Position numbers and translations under genes: made by a program. From NCBI GenBank assembly GCA_963778845.1, contig CAVZVW010000001.1, positions 248,001 through 312,000 of the forward strand: a stretch of 64,000 nt of DNA, read 5' to 3'. Position 1 is the stretch's first letter. Every line of letters begins with the position of its first letter. The notes beneath the pieces are model-generated. The model saw only the letters and a program-made list of their open reading frames with translations. It did no database searches and was not told where the DNA came from. This stretch comes from CAVZVW01 sp963778845. GTDB lineage: Bacteria > Actinomycetota > Actinomycetes > Actinomycetales > Kineosporiaceae. This document shows positions 49,801 through 58,587 of the stretch, in pieces.

Positions 49801-51004
49801 CGCTCGCCCGCCGTGGCGTGACGACGAGGACGACGCGGCCCTGCGCGGCGAGGCTGCCCGCCACCGCGGCGAGTGTGTGGGTCAGACCCGTGCCGGGAGG
49901 CCCCTCCAGGGCAAGGTCGTGCCCGGCCGAGGCGGCGTCGACCGCGGCGTGCTGAGCCGGGTCGAGATCCATGACCAGCAGCTCCTCCGCCGGGTCCGGG
50001 TCGACGCAGACTCCGTCGCCGATGGCCTGCGCGGGCTCCTCCACCAGGGGCGATGCCGGGTCCGCCGACACGACCCCCACGCCCGCCCCGCCGAGAACCC
50101 GGTGCGCGGCGATCGCCTCACGGCTGGCCTCCAGGTCGGCGACCATCGGGCCGACGCCGGCCGTGAAGGCGCCCAGGAGCAGCGCGCTCTCGACAGTGAG
50201 GTCCGCGATGCCTGCGCACAGCTCCTGCAGCCGCGCGAACACCGGCCTCGGGTCGAAGCCCTGCGTGCCGAGCGCCAGCCCCGCCAGCGCGTGGCCGTCG
50301 ACGGCCACGCCATAGTCCTCCCCCAGCCGCCGCACGAGCTCGGGGTTGACGACGACCAGGGGGTCCAGGGTCAGGTCGAAGTCGTCGTGGGCCGCACCGC
50401 GGGGCCGCACGGTGCACCCGTGCAACAGGATCGGCGCGCAGACCGGCGCCGGGATCACCTCGACGCCCGCCACCTGCCGCCGAGGCGGCCGCCAGGTCGC
50501 CAGGCCCGAGGCGAGGAATGCTGCCCGCACCCCCCGCTCGGCCGCCAGTCGTGCGCTGAGTGCGCGCACGCCCCGGGCCTGACGACGGGCCGCGGCGTGC
50601 GCAGCCGGCTCGCGCACAAGACTCGACAGCCGGGTGGGACGCCCGGCGAACAGCTGGGCCAGGCCTGACGGGTGGCCGCTGGTGAGGTCGAGCGCGCCCT
50701 GGCCACGCCGGGCATCGAGCAGGCTGTCGGGCGTGGGATCGGCCGACAGGACAGCCACCCAGGAGGTGACGGGGTCGATGACGGGGGTCGGCGGCTGCGC
50801 GGCGTCGTCCCCCGCACCCGCATCCAGGCCCGTGTCAGGCACCGTCTCGTCGTCCTGCCGCCCAGTGGCCAGGGCGTCGTCCTCACGAGCTCGATCGTCA
50901 GGAACCGGGTTGTCCCGCGCGGCGTTCGGTACCCGCCGCGGGCCGTCGCGCTCCACGGGCACGGCGGCACCTGCGCCAGGCCGGTGGTGGGCGGTCTCGG
51001 GCAC
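46876..51004 (-). CDS. Large SF1-helicase-like protein with C-terminal MTES_1575-type REase domain (one frameshift at the tail)
   Basis: About 1,375 residues. After a disordered 70-residue N-terminus comes a DUF4011-like region (VIDPVTSWVAVLSADPTP, DALLDLTSGHPSGLAQLF-like). The ATPase core has ALEGPPGTGLTHTLAAVAGS near residue 371, where the Walker A lysine is replaced by Leu. The Walker B equivalent is AVIVDDAGAVGVPEV and motif III is AGDRRSHPP. Helicase motifs V/VI resemble FGSLDTAGGPAMLVTALTRA. The C-terminal domain (PLDLVLEDPRMPGRTVLGLD, LDGAVY, RTWVMDLFRDPD) matches the Vsr-like REase fold seen in this family. The frame slips near 47030; the restored tail ends RPPHWD at 46876. Function unknown, perhaps nucleic-acid surveillance or defence. 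Confidence 0.8.
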
Positions 51005-51197
51005 GCGACCACGCTAACCGCGCGGCGCCCCGGCTCACGGCGGGCCACGCCGAGTGACCACGGCCACTGCGATCGGTCGGCGCGGACGCAGGCTGCTCAA
51101 GAAGGCCCGCCCCGGTGCCGATGACAGGGGTGCCCAAGACCGAGGCGGCGCAGCCACACGCGGCCACGCCGTCACGTCACGGAACAGCTGGAGCCGC

Positions 51198-53078
51198 ATG
51201 CGCCGGATCGTGCCGTCGACGTCAGAGGCCGCAGGGGCGAACCTCGGGCGCCGGGCCTGGGTAGGTCGGCGGCACGGGGCTGCCGGCGCAGCGGTCCTTG
51301 CAGCGACCGGCCTGCTGGCCGGCACACCACTGGCCCTCGGCATCGGCCCGGCCTCCGCAGCTCCGTCCGTGGCCGTGGCAGGTTCCCAGGCCGCAGCTCC
51401 ATCGCGGTCCGCAGCACCGCTGCCCGCCCCTGCGGCGGCGGCGAGTCGCGGCGTCCCGGCTCCGAGGGGGCTGGATCGCGCGACGTCCGATCTCGTCCGC
51501 CGCGCGCGCCCGCTGCCGGCCACGGTGGGCTCGCTCACCGGCACCGTCGTCAGGGTCGCTGTCGAGTCCGACGCCGCGGTGGCGCTGCCGGGCCGCCGGG
51601 CGACGGCCGGCCGGGCGGGGCACCGCGAGGCCGCGACGACCACCTGGCTGGTCTCGCCCCAGGGCCGGGTGCAGGTGCCTTCCCACGCACTCGCAGGCGT
51701 GGCCTCCGGAAGCCGGGTGACCGTGACGCTCGGCGGTCCCGTCACCGGTAGTCCCGTCCCCAGCGGTCCCGTCACCGGCGGCCCCGGCGCCAGGACGCGC
51801 CGCGACGCGACGACCCTTGCCGAGAAGGGTCGAGCCGTTCGCACGCTGCGCGTGCTCGAGACCCCGGCACCGAACGGGTCCGGGGCACGGGTCACCCCGG
51901 GCACTCCGCCCGGGGTCGCCGCCGCCGGAGCGACGTCCGACCACACTGTGACCCTCGTGCTCGTGCGGCCCGGCGGCGTCGCCGCCGACGCGACGACCGT
52001 CGGCCAGCTGCAGACCCTCTTCTCGAGCACGATCTCGCCGTTCTGGAACGAGCAGACCGCGGGCAGGGTGACCTTCACCGTCACAACGGCCGTCAGCTGG
52101 ACGACCACCTCCTACACGTGCACCGACGACCCGTTCGACCTGTGGGCGGACGTCGCGGACACGGTGGGCTTCACCGACGGCCCCCGCAACCACCTGGTCC
52201 TCTACCTCTCCAGCAACGCCGCGTCGTGCTACGCGGGGCTGGGCACGGTCGGGTCGACCATCGACTCCGGGGGGTACCTCTACGTCTCCGGCACCATCGC
52301 CGGGCTGTTCGCGCACGAGCTCGGGCACAACATGAGCCTCGACCACAGCAACGGCCTGCAGTGCAGCCTCGCGGTCGACGGCGTGTTCAGCGGGGCCTGG
52401 CCCTCGACGTGCCTGCGACACGGCTACTGGGACTGGTACGACGTCATGGGCATCAGCTGGGAGCAGCTCGGCTCGCTGAGCACCCTGCAGGCCCACCGTC
52501 TCGGCGTGCTGGCCGGCGACCAGGAGCGCACAGTGAGCACCCCGGCACGGGCGGACCTCGTGCCGGTGTCGGGGCATACCGGCCTCATGTCGCTGCGGGT
52601 CGCCGACCCCGCGGGGGCGACCTACGTGCTCGAGTACCGGCCGGCGGCCGGCCGCGACGTCTGGCTCGCGAGCCATCCGAGGAGCCTGCAGCCCGGGGTG
52701 CTGCTGCGCCGGGTGGACCCGAACCCCGCGACGGCCACCGAGAGCCTCCTCCTCGACGGCTCACCGAGCCTGCCCACCGGGTTCGCGACCGACTACAACG
52801 AGCCGCTCGTTGTGGGCTCCACGGTGACGACGGCGTCGGGCCGGATCAGCATCCGCGTCGAGTCGGTCACCGGCGCCCTGGCTACGATCGCGATCGCCGT
52901 CGACGGCGTGTGGCCGAGCACGGCGACGCCGGTTGCGCCCACCCCCCCGACGCGAGGGGTCGCCGCGCCCGGCCCGGTGACGACGGCCTCCCCGACCCGG
53001 ACACCGACGAGGGTCTCGCCCTCACCGTCACCGCGCGTCGTCCCCAGGGTCACTCCTGCGGTCCCGACCCGCCCCTGA
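51198..53078 (+). CDS. Secreted zinc metallopeptidase (metzincin, reprolysin-like)
   Basis: A basic N-terminus and hydrophobic stretch (GAAGAAVLAATGLLAGTPLA, then LGIGPASAAPS) form a signal peptide, possibly Tat-like (RR). After a variable propeptide-like region, the catalytic site AHELGHNMSLDHSN (HExxHxxGxxH-type; here HELGHNMSLDH) lies near residue 373, followed by the Met-turn candidate YDVMGISW. The C-terminus has a beta-rich domain and a Pro/Thr/Ser tail. ATG at 51198 has GGAG four bases upstream; an upstream in-frame start at 51054 would place 48 charged residues before the signal peptide. The protease probably acts outside the cell; its target is unknown. Confidence 0.88.
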   Translation: MRRIVPSTSEAAGANLGRRAWVGRRHGAAGAAVLAATGLLAGTPLALGIGPASAAPSVAVAGSQAAAPSRSAAPLPAPAAAASRGVPAPRGLDRATSDLVRRARPLPATVGSLTGTVVRVAVESDAAVALPGRRATAGRAGHREAATTTWLVSPQGRVQVPSHALAGVASGSRVTVTLGGPVTGSPVPSGPVTGGPGARTRRDATTLAEKGRAVRTLRVLETPAPNGSGARVTPGTPPGVAAAGATSDHTVTLVLVRPGGVAADATTVGQLQTLFSSTISPFWNEQTAGRVTFTVTTAVSWTTTSYTCTDDPFDLWADVADTVGFTDGPRNHLVLYLSSNAASCYAGLGTVGSTIDSGGYLYVSGTIAGLFAHELGHNMSLDHSNGLQCSLAVDGVFSGAWPSTCLRHGYWDWYDVMGISWEQLGSLSTLQAHRLGVLAGDQERTVSTPARADLVPVSGHTGLMSLRVADPAGATYVLEYRPAAGRDVWLASHPRSLQPGVLLRRVDPNPATATESLLLDGSPSLPTGFATDYNEPLVVGSTVTTASGRISIRVESVTGALATIAIAVDGVWPSTATPVAPTPPTRGVAAPGPVTTASPTRTPTRVSPSPSPRVVPRVTPAVPTRP

Positions 53079-53171
53079 CAGCGAGCGAGCCTCCGCGCGC
53101 CAGCCGTCCTCGTGAAGCAAACCTCGCCCTGAGACCGACCGAGTGACGCCATCCGGCGGCGACGGCTGCGA

Positions 53172-53696
53172 TCAGGCGGCGAGCAGCATGGCGAGCACGG
53201 CGGTGTCCGGGTCGAGGGCGGGGTTGACGCCGACCTGGCTCACGAGCCTGGTGACCGTACCGTCGCGCTCGGCCTCCACCCACGCCGCGCGGTGCTCCAG
53301 CCCCAGGTGGGGCAGGCCGGGCAGCAGGACGCAGCCCGACGCCGCGCCCACAACCTCGGGCGTGGACGGCGTGCTCTCTGCGGGCGGGTGCAGAAGCAGC
53401 AGGGCAGCCGGTGAGGTTCCGGCGAACTGGCCGGGCGCCGGGGCGCCGTCCCCCAGCACCGGCCCCGCGGACGTCACGAGCCCCACGGTGCCCGGCTGGG
53501 GGCGCTCCGGTATCTCCTCGACGGTGCGGAAGACCGTGGTCGTCGTCAGCAGCCCGGGGACGGCAGCCACCCGCACCGCCAGTGCCAGGAACTGGGCCCA
53601 CTCCCGCGTCGACTCCGGCCAGCGCCCGCAGACCACGAAACCGCGCAGCGAACCGTTCGAGTGGTAGGCCGCCACCTCCACGTGACCCTGCGGCAT
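53172..53696 (-). CDS. Hypothetical protein
   Basis: A 174-residue protein without recognised domains. It begins MPQGHVEVAAYHSNGSLRGF and contains VGLVTSAGPVLGDGAPAPGQ and EHRAAWVEAERDGTVTRLV. There is no signal peptide and no clear membrane segment. The pattern of short strands suggests an alpha/beta fold. It is convergent with the metallopeptidase gene and divergent from the next. Codon use matches the neighbours, so I believe it is a real gene. Confidence 0.6.
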   Translation of the reverse strand: MPQGHVEVAAYHSNGSLRGFVVCGRWPESTREWAQFLALAVRVAAVPGLLTTTTVFRTVEEIPERPQPGTVGLVTSAGPVLGDGAPAPGQFAGTSPAALLLLHPPAESTPSTPEVVGAASGCVLLPGLPHLGLEHRAAWVEAERDGTVTRLVSQVGVNPALDPDTAVLAMLLAA

Positions 53697-53837
53697 GGTC
53701 GCTCACCTGCCTCCTGGCCTCGACGGCGTACCCGGCACGAGCTGCCTGGTACGACGTGCCCGCAGTGCTGGCTACCCCATGAGCGTGAGTGAGGCGGCCG
53801 TTGGCACACAAGGGCCCCCGAGTGCCAGCCTTGGCGC

Positions 53838-54524
53838 ATGGCCGTTCCGACGTCGTCGACCGTTGCGCCGCCATCCATCGCGGTGACCGTCGAGGTGGGT
53901 GCCACGAAGGTCTTCGCGGCGGCGTTCGACTGGCCGGGCTGGTGCCGGTCGGGTCGGACCGTCGAGGCGTCCTTGGACCGCCTTGCGCAGTACGCGCCCC
54001 GCTACGCCGTGGTGGCCGCCCGCGCGGGTCTGCGCCTGCCCTCGCCCGCGGACCGCTTCGACATCGTGGAGCACGTACCGGGCAACGCGACGACCGACTT
54101 CGGCGCCCCGGGCGTGGTGCCACAGTGCCACCGCGAGGACTTCACACAGGCCGACGCCGCGCGCGCCGCTGCCCTGGTCGCTGCGGCATGGGCCGTGCTT
54201 GACGACGTCGTCGCGGGTGCGCCGGCACAGCTGCGCAAAGGGCCGCGAGGCGGCGGAAGGGACCGCGACGCGATCGCGCAGCACGTCGTGTCGGCCGAGG
54301 CCGCCTATGCCCGTAAGGTCGCCGTCAAGGTCCGAGAGCCGCAGGCCGGTGACCGGGAGGCGGTCGAGCAGCTGCGCACGGAACTCCTCGCGGCGATCAG
54401 GTCCGCGGCTGCGGCGCCGGTGAGCGACCGGCCCGGCTGGCCCGCCCGATACGCGGCTCACCGCATCGCGTGGCACGTGCTGGACCATGCGTGGGAGATC
54501 GAGGACAAGACCGAAGCCGGGTGA
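53838..54524 (+). CDS. DinB-like-fold conserved hypothetical protein
   Basis: The 228-residue protein has TVEVGATKVFAAAFDWPGWC at the N-terminus, a helical middle (RAAALVAAAWAVLDDVVAGA), and the ending RYAAHRIAWHVLDHAWEIED. The two histidines of RIAWHVLDHAWE and the upstream QHVVSAEAAYARK resemble the metal-binding arrangement of DinB/MST-type proteins in actinobacteria. No catalytic function is known. A bidirectional terminator follows. Confidence 0.75.
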   Translation: MAVPTSSTVAPPSIAVTVEVGATKVFAAAFDWPGWCRSGRTVEASLDRLAQYAPRYAVVAARAGLRLPSPADRFDIVEHVPGNATTDFGAPGVVPQCHREDFTQADAARAAALVAAAWAVLDDVVAGAPAQLRKGPRGGGRDRDAIAQHVVSAEAAYARKVAVKVREPQAGDREAVEQLRTELLAAIRSAAAAPVSDRPGWPARYAAHRIAWHVLDHAWEIEDKTEAG

Positions 54525-54555
54525 CGGATGGGCCGGCACGGGAGGGGACCGCAAC

Positions 54556-54594
54556 GCACGAGGGGCCCTCCCCTCCGGATGGGCCCCTCGGTGC
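54556..54594. terminator. Bidirectional stem-loop terminator
   Basis: GCACGAGGGGCCC (54556-54568) pairs with GGGCCCCTCGGTGC (54581-54594), with a single bulged base. It sits between the convergent ends of the DinB-like gene and the first YLPGELLG paralogue. Confidence 0.8.
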
Positions 54595-54608
54595 GGGTGA
54601 CGCGTGCA

Positions 54609-55196
54609 CTAGCCGAGCAGCTCTCCTGGCAGGTAGATGTGACACGTCTCGGTGCGGGCCGCGTCCGCCAGGCGGCGGCGCTGCTGGAGCTCGGCGACCC
54701 GTGCCTCGCAGCGGCCCAGCACGCGCTGAACCTCCGCGTGCCATGTCGGGGAGCTCGGGGCCGACCGCGCCAGCAGATCCGTCAGCAGGCCGCACATCGA
54801 CTCGTAGCGAGCAAGCAGGTCGTCGCTGACGGCGTCCGGCGAGGTCTTCGACGGGTCGCCGCCGAGAGTCGACGGGAGTGCGGCGTGGGCGTTCAACGCC
54901 GTGCGCGTCAACGAGCAGGTGACGTCGAGATCCTCGGCGAGCCAGCGGGACCAGGGCGGGGATGACGTCGCAGCCTCGACCGGGCAGGCGGCGGAGGCGG
55001 TGTGGGCCTCAGCGTCCGCGGCGGCCGCACCGAGCACCATCAGCATGGCGTCGAGCTGGAGATCAAGGGAGAGTCGAAGGAGATGGATGTCGCGGTCACT
55101 GACCGTCGGCGCGTTTCGGATGGCCACCGACACGCCTCCGGACGGCTCGCCGTGCCGCTGCGCTCTTGTGGCGGGTGCCTCTGTCGCGATCACCAC
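54609..55196 (-). CDS. YLPGELLG-family hypothetical protein, copy A
   Basis: I do not recognise this family. The protein is mostly helical: DIHLLRLSLDLQLDAMLMVL, then WSRWLAEDLDVTCSLTRTAL, LLARYESMCGLLTDLLARS and VQRVLGRCEARVAELQQRR. It ends YLPGELLG. The gene at 55623-56240 shares this order and the last eight residues exactly, so the two are paralogues. GTG at 55196 has AGGAGG five bases upstream and is preferred to the ATG at 55241. No signal peptide is visible, so a cytoplasmic location is likely. Confidence 0.72.
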   Translation of the reverse strand: MVIATEAPATRAQRHGEPSGGVSVAIRNAPTVSDRDIHLLRLSLDLQLDAMLMVLGAAAADAEAHTASAACPVEAATSSPPWSRWLAEDLDVTCSLTRTALNAHAALPSTLGGDPSKTSPDAVSDDLLARYESMCGLLTDLLARSAPSSPTWHAEVQRVLGRCEARVAELQQRRRLADAARTETCHIYLPGELLG

Positions 55197-55622
55197 TCGG
55201 TCCTCCTTCTGTCCTGCATCTGCCAGTTCCCCCTTGAGCACCCCAACCCCGTCGGGACGGGTAGCAGGTCGGGTGACGTGGAACGAGTTCGCGTAGGCGC
55301 TGACGGCTCGCGATCGCCCCCGACGAGCGGCATCGTCCGGTCACGGACGGACCGCGTAGCACTACAGGACGTAACGAGTCATCACCCTAGGGTTGCCCTG
55401 TCGGGGACACAAGGCTGACAACGTGAGTAACCTCCGAGAGCGCAAGTCGATCTTCAGCCATCCGGGCGGCGACCAGTGACTTTGGGCCCGAAAGCCCTGT
55501 GTTCCGCCCCACTCTTGCGCCCGGTGCGCACCGGCCGAACGGGTGAACCGGGAGGTGCCGCTGCAACGGGTGAGCTACTCCGGGTGACATCGCACGCCGG
55601 CGTCATCCGGGCGTCGTCACAC
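55197..55622. other. Intergenic region between the two paralogues
   Basis: About 425 bases without a gene. Copy A's promoter should be in this stretch. GTAACG-type words occur near 55370 and 55430 but no -35/-10 pair is convincing. The long gap suggests the paralogues are transcribed separately. Confidence 0.4.
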
Positions 55623-56240
55623 TCAGCCGAGAAGCTCACCCGGCAGGTAATGGTGGTCCTCGCCGGGGCCGGCGGCGGCGACCAGCCCCGCACGATGGCG
55701 CCGCAGCTCGAGCACGCGACCCCGGCAGCGGACGTAGGCCTGGCGCACATGCGGGTACCACGTGACGCCGAGGCCCGCGTGCTCGCGCTCGAGCAGGTCC
55801 TCGAGCATCGCGCACATCGACTCGTAGCGGGCCAGGAGGTCCTCGGCCGTCGTCGCGGCATCGGTGTGCGACGGCCCGGCGCCCAGGGTCGGGGGCAGCG
55901 CGGCGTCCAGCGCCAGAGCGGTCGAGGTCAGCGACCGCGTGACGTCGACGTCCTCGGCCAGCCAGCGGCGCCAGGGCACGGAGTCGTCGCCGTGTGCCCA
56001 CAACGGCCCACCGGGTGCGCTGTCGACGGCCACGTCATGGGCGGCCGCGGCGCCGAGGGTGAGCAGCATGGCATCGAGCTGCAGGTCCAGGGCCAGCCGC
56101 AGAAGGTGGGCATGGCGCTCGTCGGGGGGGGTCGGGTCCTGCGTCGCCGGGTGCGGAGCAGCGGCCGGGGACGCTGGGGCCCCCGGTCCCGCCGGCGCGG
56201 GTAGGTTCGTGAGGTCGATGATGCGGGGTTCGGGCGCCAT
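55623..56240 (-). CDS. YLPGELLG-family hypothetical protein, copy B
   Basis: Paralogue of the 54609-55196 gene: AHLLRLALDLQLDAMLLTLG, WRRWLAEDVDVTRSLTSTAL, LLARYESMCAMLEDLLERE, VRQAYVRCRGRVLELRRHR, ending YLPGELLG. The N-terminus differs (MAPEPRIIDLTNLPAPAGPG, Pro/Ala-rich). ATG at 56240 has GAGGAG five bases upstream, the same geometry as copy A. Helix-rich and probably soluble. The strongly conserved LARYESMC and C-terminal peptide suggest binding surfaces, perhaps for a shared partner. Confidence 0.72.
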   Translation of the reverse strand: MAPEPRIIDLTNLPAPAGPGAPASPAAAPHPATQDPTPPDERHAHLLRLALDLQLDAMLLTLGAAAAHDVAVDSAPGGPLWAHGDDSVPWRRWLAEDVDVTRSLTSTALALDAALPPTLGAGPSHTDAATTAEDLLARYESMCAMLEDLLEREHAGLGVTWYPHVRQAYVRCRGRVLELRRHRAGLVAAAGPGEDHHYLPGELLG

Positions 56241-56677
56241 GACCACTCCTCTTCGGCTCATCGTGGTTCACACATCGGGCACCTCGCCCCTCGGCCGTCA
56301 GGCCTTAGGCACCCGCGCTGATTGATGCGTTATACGGCTTCTGCCCGCATCAGATGATCACAAGAGGTGATTGCGCCCTAACGGTATGTCGCCCGGCGGC
56401 GGGCTACAAGGGTGCGGGCACCCGCTGTGCGACGTCCGACGCCTGCTTGCGCGGCACTCGACGCAGCGGCAGGAGAGGGCGCAACACCCACGGCGGGGGT
56501 CGCGGCGGGCCGGCGGCGCCGACGCGGGACCTCCGTACCGGTCGGAGCCCCGGTGGTGGCCGGAAGACTGGCGACGCGGCCGATCGCCGTGGCACCGCGT
56601 GCCGGCACAGGCACGCCCTCGTGGGGCGGTGGACCGCACGCGGGTCGGGATCGAGCGGCCGCTTGAGGGGGTTCTAG
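56241..56677. other. Divergent intergenic region before the fascin-like gene
   Basis: About 437 bases with no credible gene. A local AT-rich patch at about 56320-56375 (GCGTTATACGGC, CAGATGATCACAAGAGGTGATT) stands out against GC-rich surroundings. It is the likely promoter zone for copy B and perhaps the fascin-like gene. Confidence 0.4.
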
Positions 56678-57682
56678 ATGGCGCAGAGGCTGCACGTGCG
56701 CACAGCCAATGGGTTCTTCCTGCAGGCCAGCGCCGGCGGCGGCGCGGAGGTCACGGGCCGAGGACCCTCACCGCGGTCGGACGAGACGTTCGAGCTCGTG
56801 CCCGTCGCCGGGGAGTGGAGCGAGGTGGCGGACGGCGCCGAGGTGCGTCTGCGCTCCAGGCGCCACCTGTTCGTCACCGCGACCGGGCCCGACGGCACGC
56901 TGACTGCCTCTGTGGGGGATCCGGACGTCGCCGAGACCGTCTTCGTCGTCGCTCTCGCCCCCGGCGAGCCCTCGGTGCTCGGGCACTTCTCGCGCTTCGC
57001 CCTACGAGCCGCGAACGGCCGCTTCGTCTGCGCCGCCGGTGGAGGCGGCGGCGCCGCCCGTGCTACGAGTCTGCGCCTAGGGGAGCACGAGACCTTCGAG
57101 GCGCTCCTGTGGCCCCAGGCGGCGGACTGGCTGCACACGACGGCGATCCGGACGGTGGACGGCGTGCACTTCCTCCACGCCAGGCAGGGGGGCGGCGCCG
57201 ATCTGGACGCCACGAGCGAGACCGCCGGGGAGTGGGAGACCTTCGACCTGCAGGCGATGGACCGTGCGTCGCGAGGGTTCCCCGACGGTGCGCGGGTGAC
57301 GATCCGCACCGAGTCGGGTCACTACCTCTGCGGCGAGGGCGGTGGCGGCGGTCGGGTCAGCGCCGCAGGACCCTGGCCCCAGGAGTGGGAGACGTTCCGG
57401 CTCGTCGTCGCCGGCGGCCGAGGGTTCCTCCACCCAGGCTGCGTGTTCGGCCTCGAGGCGGCGAACGGACAGCACGTCCAGGCCGAGCACGGTGGCGGCG
57501 GGGCGGTCTCGGCCACCGGGTGCGGTGCCGACCCCACCGCCCGCTTCACGGCGACGTTCATGCCCCGTCTCGCTGGGGTCGGCCACGTCGCGGCCGACGG
57601 CGCGAGCCTCGGCCCCGCGTCGGAGCGCCTCTCGCTCGCGACGCCCGAGACGGTCGTGACGCTCGAGGCGCCCGCCCGCTGA
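56678..57682 (+). CDS. Fascin-like beta-trefoil protein
   Basis: The 334-residue protein has repeated fascin-type units of about 45 residues: RTANGFFLQASAGGGAEV, RAANGRFVCAAGGGGGA, RTVDGVHFLHARQGGGADL, RTESGHYLCGEGGGGGRV and EAANGQHVQAEHGGGGAV. Most are followed by a W/E-E-TF-L block such as GEWETFDLQA and QEWETFRLVV. This is the fascin/ricin-B-like beta-trefoil pattern. There is no signal peptide, so a cytosolic location is predicted. Bacterial relatives often bind sugars or accompany enzymes; here there is no fused catalytic domain. ATG at 56678. Confidence 0.85.
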   Translation: MAQRLHVRTANGFFLQASAGGGAEVTGRGPSPRSDETFELVPVAGEWSEVADGAEVRLRSRRHLFVTATGPDGTLTASVGDPDVAETVFVVALAPGEPSVLGHFSRFALRAANGRFVCAAGGGGGAARATSLRLGEHETFEALLWPQAADWLHTTAIRTVDGVHFLHARQGGGADLDATSETAGEWETFDLQAMDRASRGFPDGARVTIRTESGHYLCGEGGGGGRVSAAGPWPQEWETFRLVVAGGRGFLHPGCVFGLEAANGQHVQAEHGGGGAVSATGCGADPTARFTATFMPRLAGVGHVAADGASLGPASERLSLATPETVVTLEAPAR

Positions 57683-57740
57683 CCTCGACCGCGCCGGCCG
57701 GCTGGCCGTGCGAGCGGACGCGGTGGGGCACCATGCTCAG

Positions 57741-58409
57741 GTGCGAGGGAGCCCGACGCAGGCGCTCATCGGGGCCTTGCGCGCACGCGGACCGCTCAGC
57801 GCCGGCGTGACGGCCTATGCGGGCGCGCTCGCTCTCGGCTCGGCCGTCCTGGCCGCGCAGGACGAGCCGAGCCGGGAGCGCTGGCTCTCCTGGGCCAGTA
57901 CCAACGTCGCGAACCTGCAGTCCCGCCCGCTCGCCGCCGTGGTCGCCTCGGCCTTCCTCGCCGAGGAGTCCGCACCCGTCTGGGTGCTGCTGGCCCTGGT
58001 CGGTCTGCTCGCGGCGGGGTGGCGGCTCGGCGGCTGGAGACTGCTCGCCGTCGTCGCCTCGGCCCATGTCGTCGGCACCCTGGTGAGCGAGGGGGTCGTG
58101 GCATGGCGGGTGCACCTTGGGCTGCTGCCGGAGACCGCGCGCCACGCCGTCGACGTCGGGCCCTCGTTCGTCGTCGTCAGTGCCCTGGCCGCCGCCCTGG
58201 TCGCCGGGCCCTGGGCGTCGAGGCTCGTCGGGGCGGCTGGCCTGGCCCTGCTTGCGCCGTACATCTTCGAGGGCCTGGGTCACCTGGACGTCGCGGCGGT
58301 GGGCCACGTCGTGTCGATCACCGTGGGTGCGGGGCTGGGCTTCGTCGCCGCCCGCCGAGGCGCTGGGTCCTTACGCGGCCGCGGTGCCGCGGAGCCCTCC
58401 ACCCGATGA
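57741..58409 (+). CDS. Rhomboid-like membrane protein
   Basis: Six to seven hydrophobic segments. The pattern WASTNVANLQSRPLAAVVAS then AFLAEE, WRLGGWRLLAVVASAHVVGT, and DVGPSFVVVSALAAALVAGP matches the rhomboid-like family common in actinobacteria. The catalytic GxSG of true rhomboid proteases is replaced by DVGPS, so protease activity is doubtful. GTG at 57741 is the chosen start; GTG at 57708 is possible. Neither has a clear ribosome binding site. Confidence 0.72.
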   Translation: MRGSPTQALIGALRARGPLSAGVTAYAGALALGSAVLAAQDEPSRERWLSWASTNVANLQSRPLAAVVASAFLAEESAPVWVLLALVGLLAAGWRLGGWRLLAVVASAHVVGTLVSEGVVAWRVHLGLLPETARHAVDVGPSFVVVSALAAALVAGPWASRLVGAAGLALLAPYIFEGLGHLDVAAVGHVVSITVGAGLGFVAARRGAGSLRGRGAAEPSTR

Positions 58410-58494
58410 GCCATCCAGCCGCGGAGCCATCCAGCCCCGGAGCCATCCACCCGCTGAGGGGTCCACCCGCTGAGGGATCAAGGCCTGCACATGG

Positions 58495-58523
58495 TTGACG
58501 GCCGGTGACGCACCGGCAAGCAT
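58495..58523 (+). promoter_or_regulatory. Promoter with a palindromic operator in the spacer (APC permease)
   Basis: TTGACG at 58495-58500 is a good -35 box. It is followed at once by the 17-bp palindrome GCCGGTGACGCACCGGC (58501-58517; 7-bp arms, 3-bp centre) and a weak -10 AAGCAT (58518-58523). A repressor or MerR-type activator could bind there. The permease start is 65 bases on. Confidence 0.5.
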
Positions 58524-58587
58524 GCGTGATCGCCCTATTTCGGGGCGGGTCCGTCCGGAGCACCCGATCCCAGGACAGGAGACGGCG

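Noticed and set aside
51054..51197. Earlier start for the metzincin
   Set aside because: It would put 48 charged residues before the signal peptide. ATG 51198 has GGAG at the right spacing.
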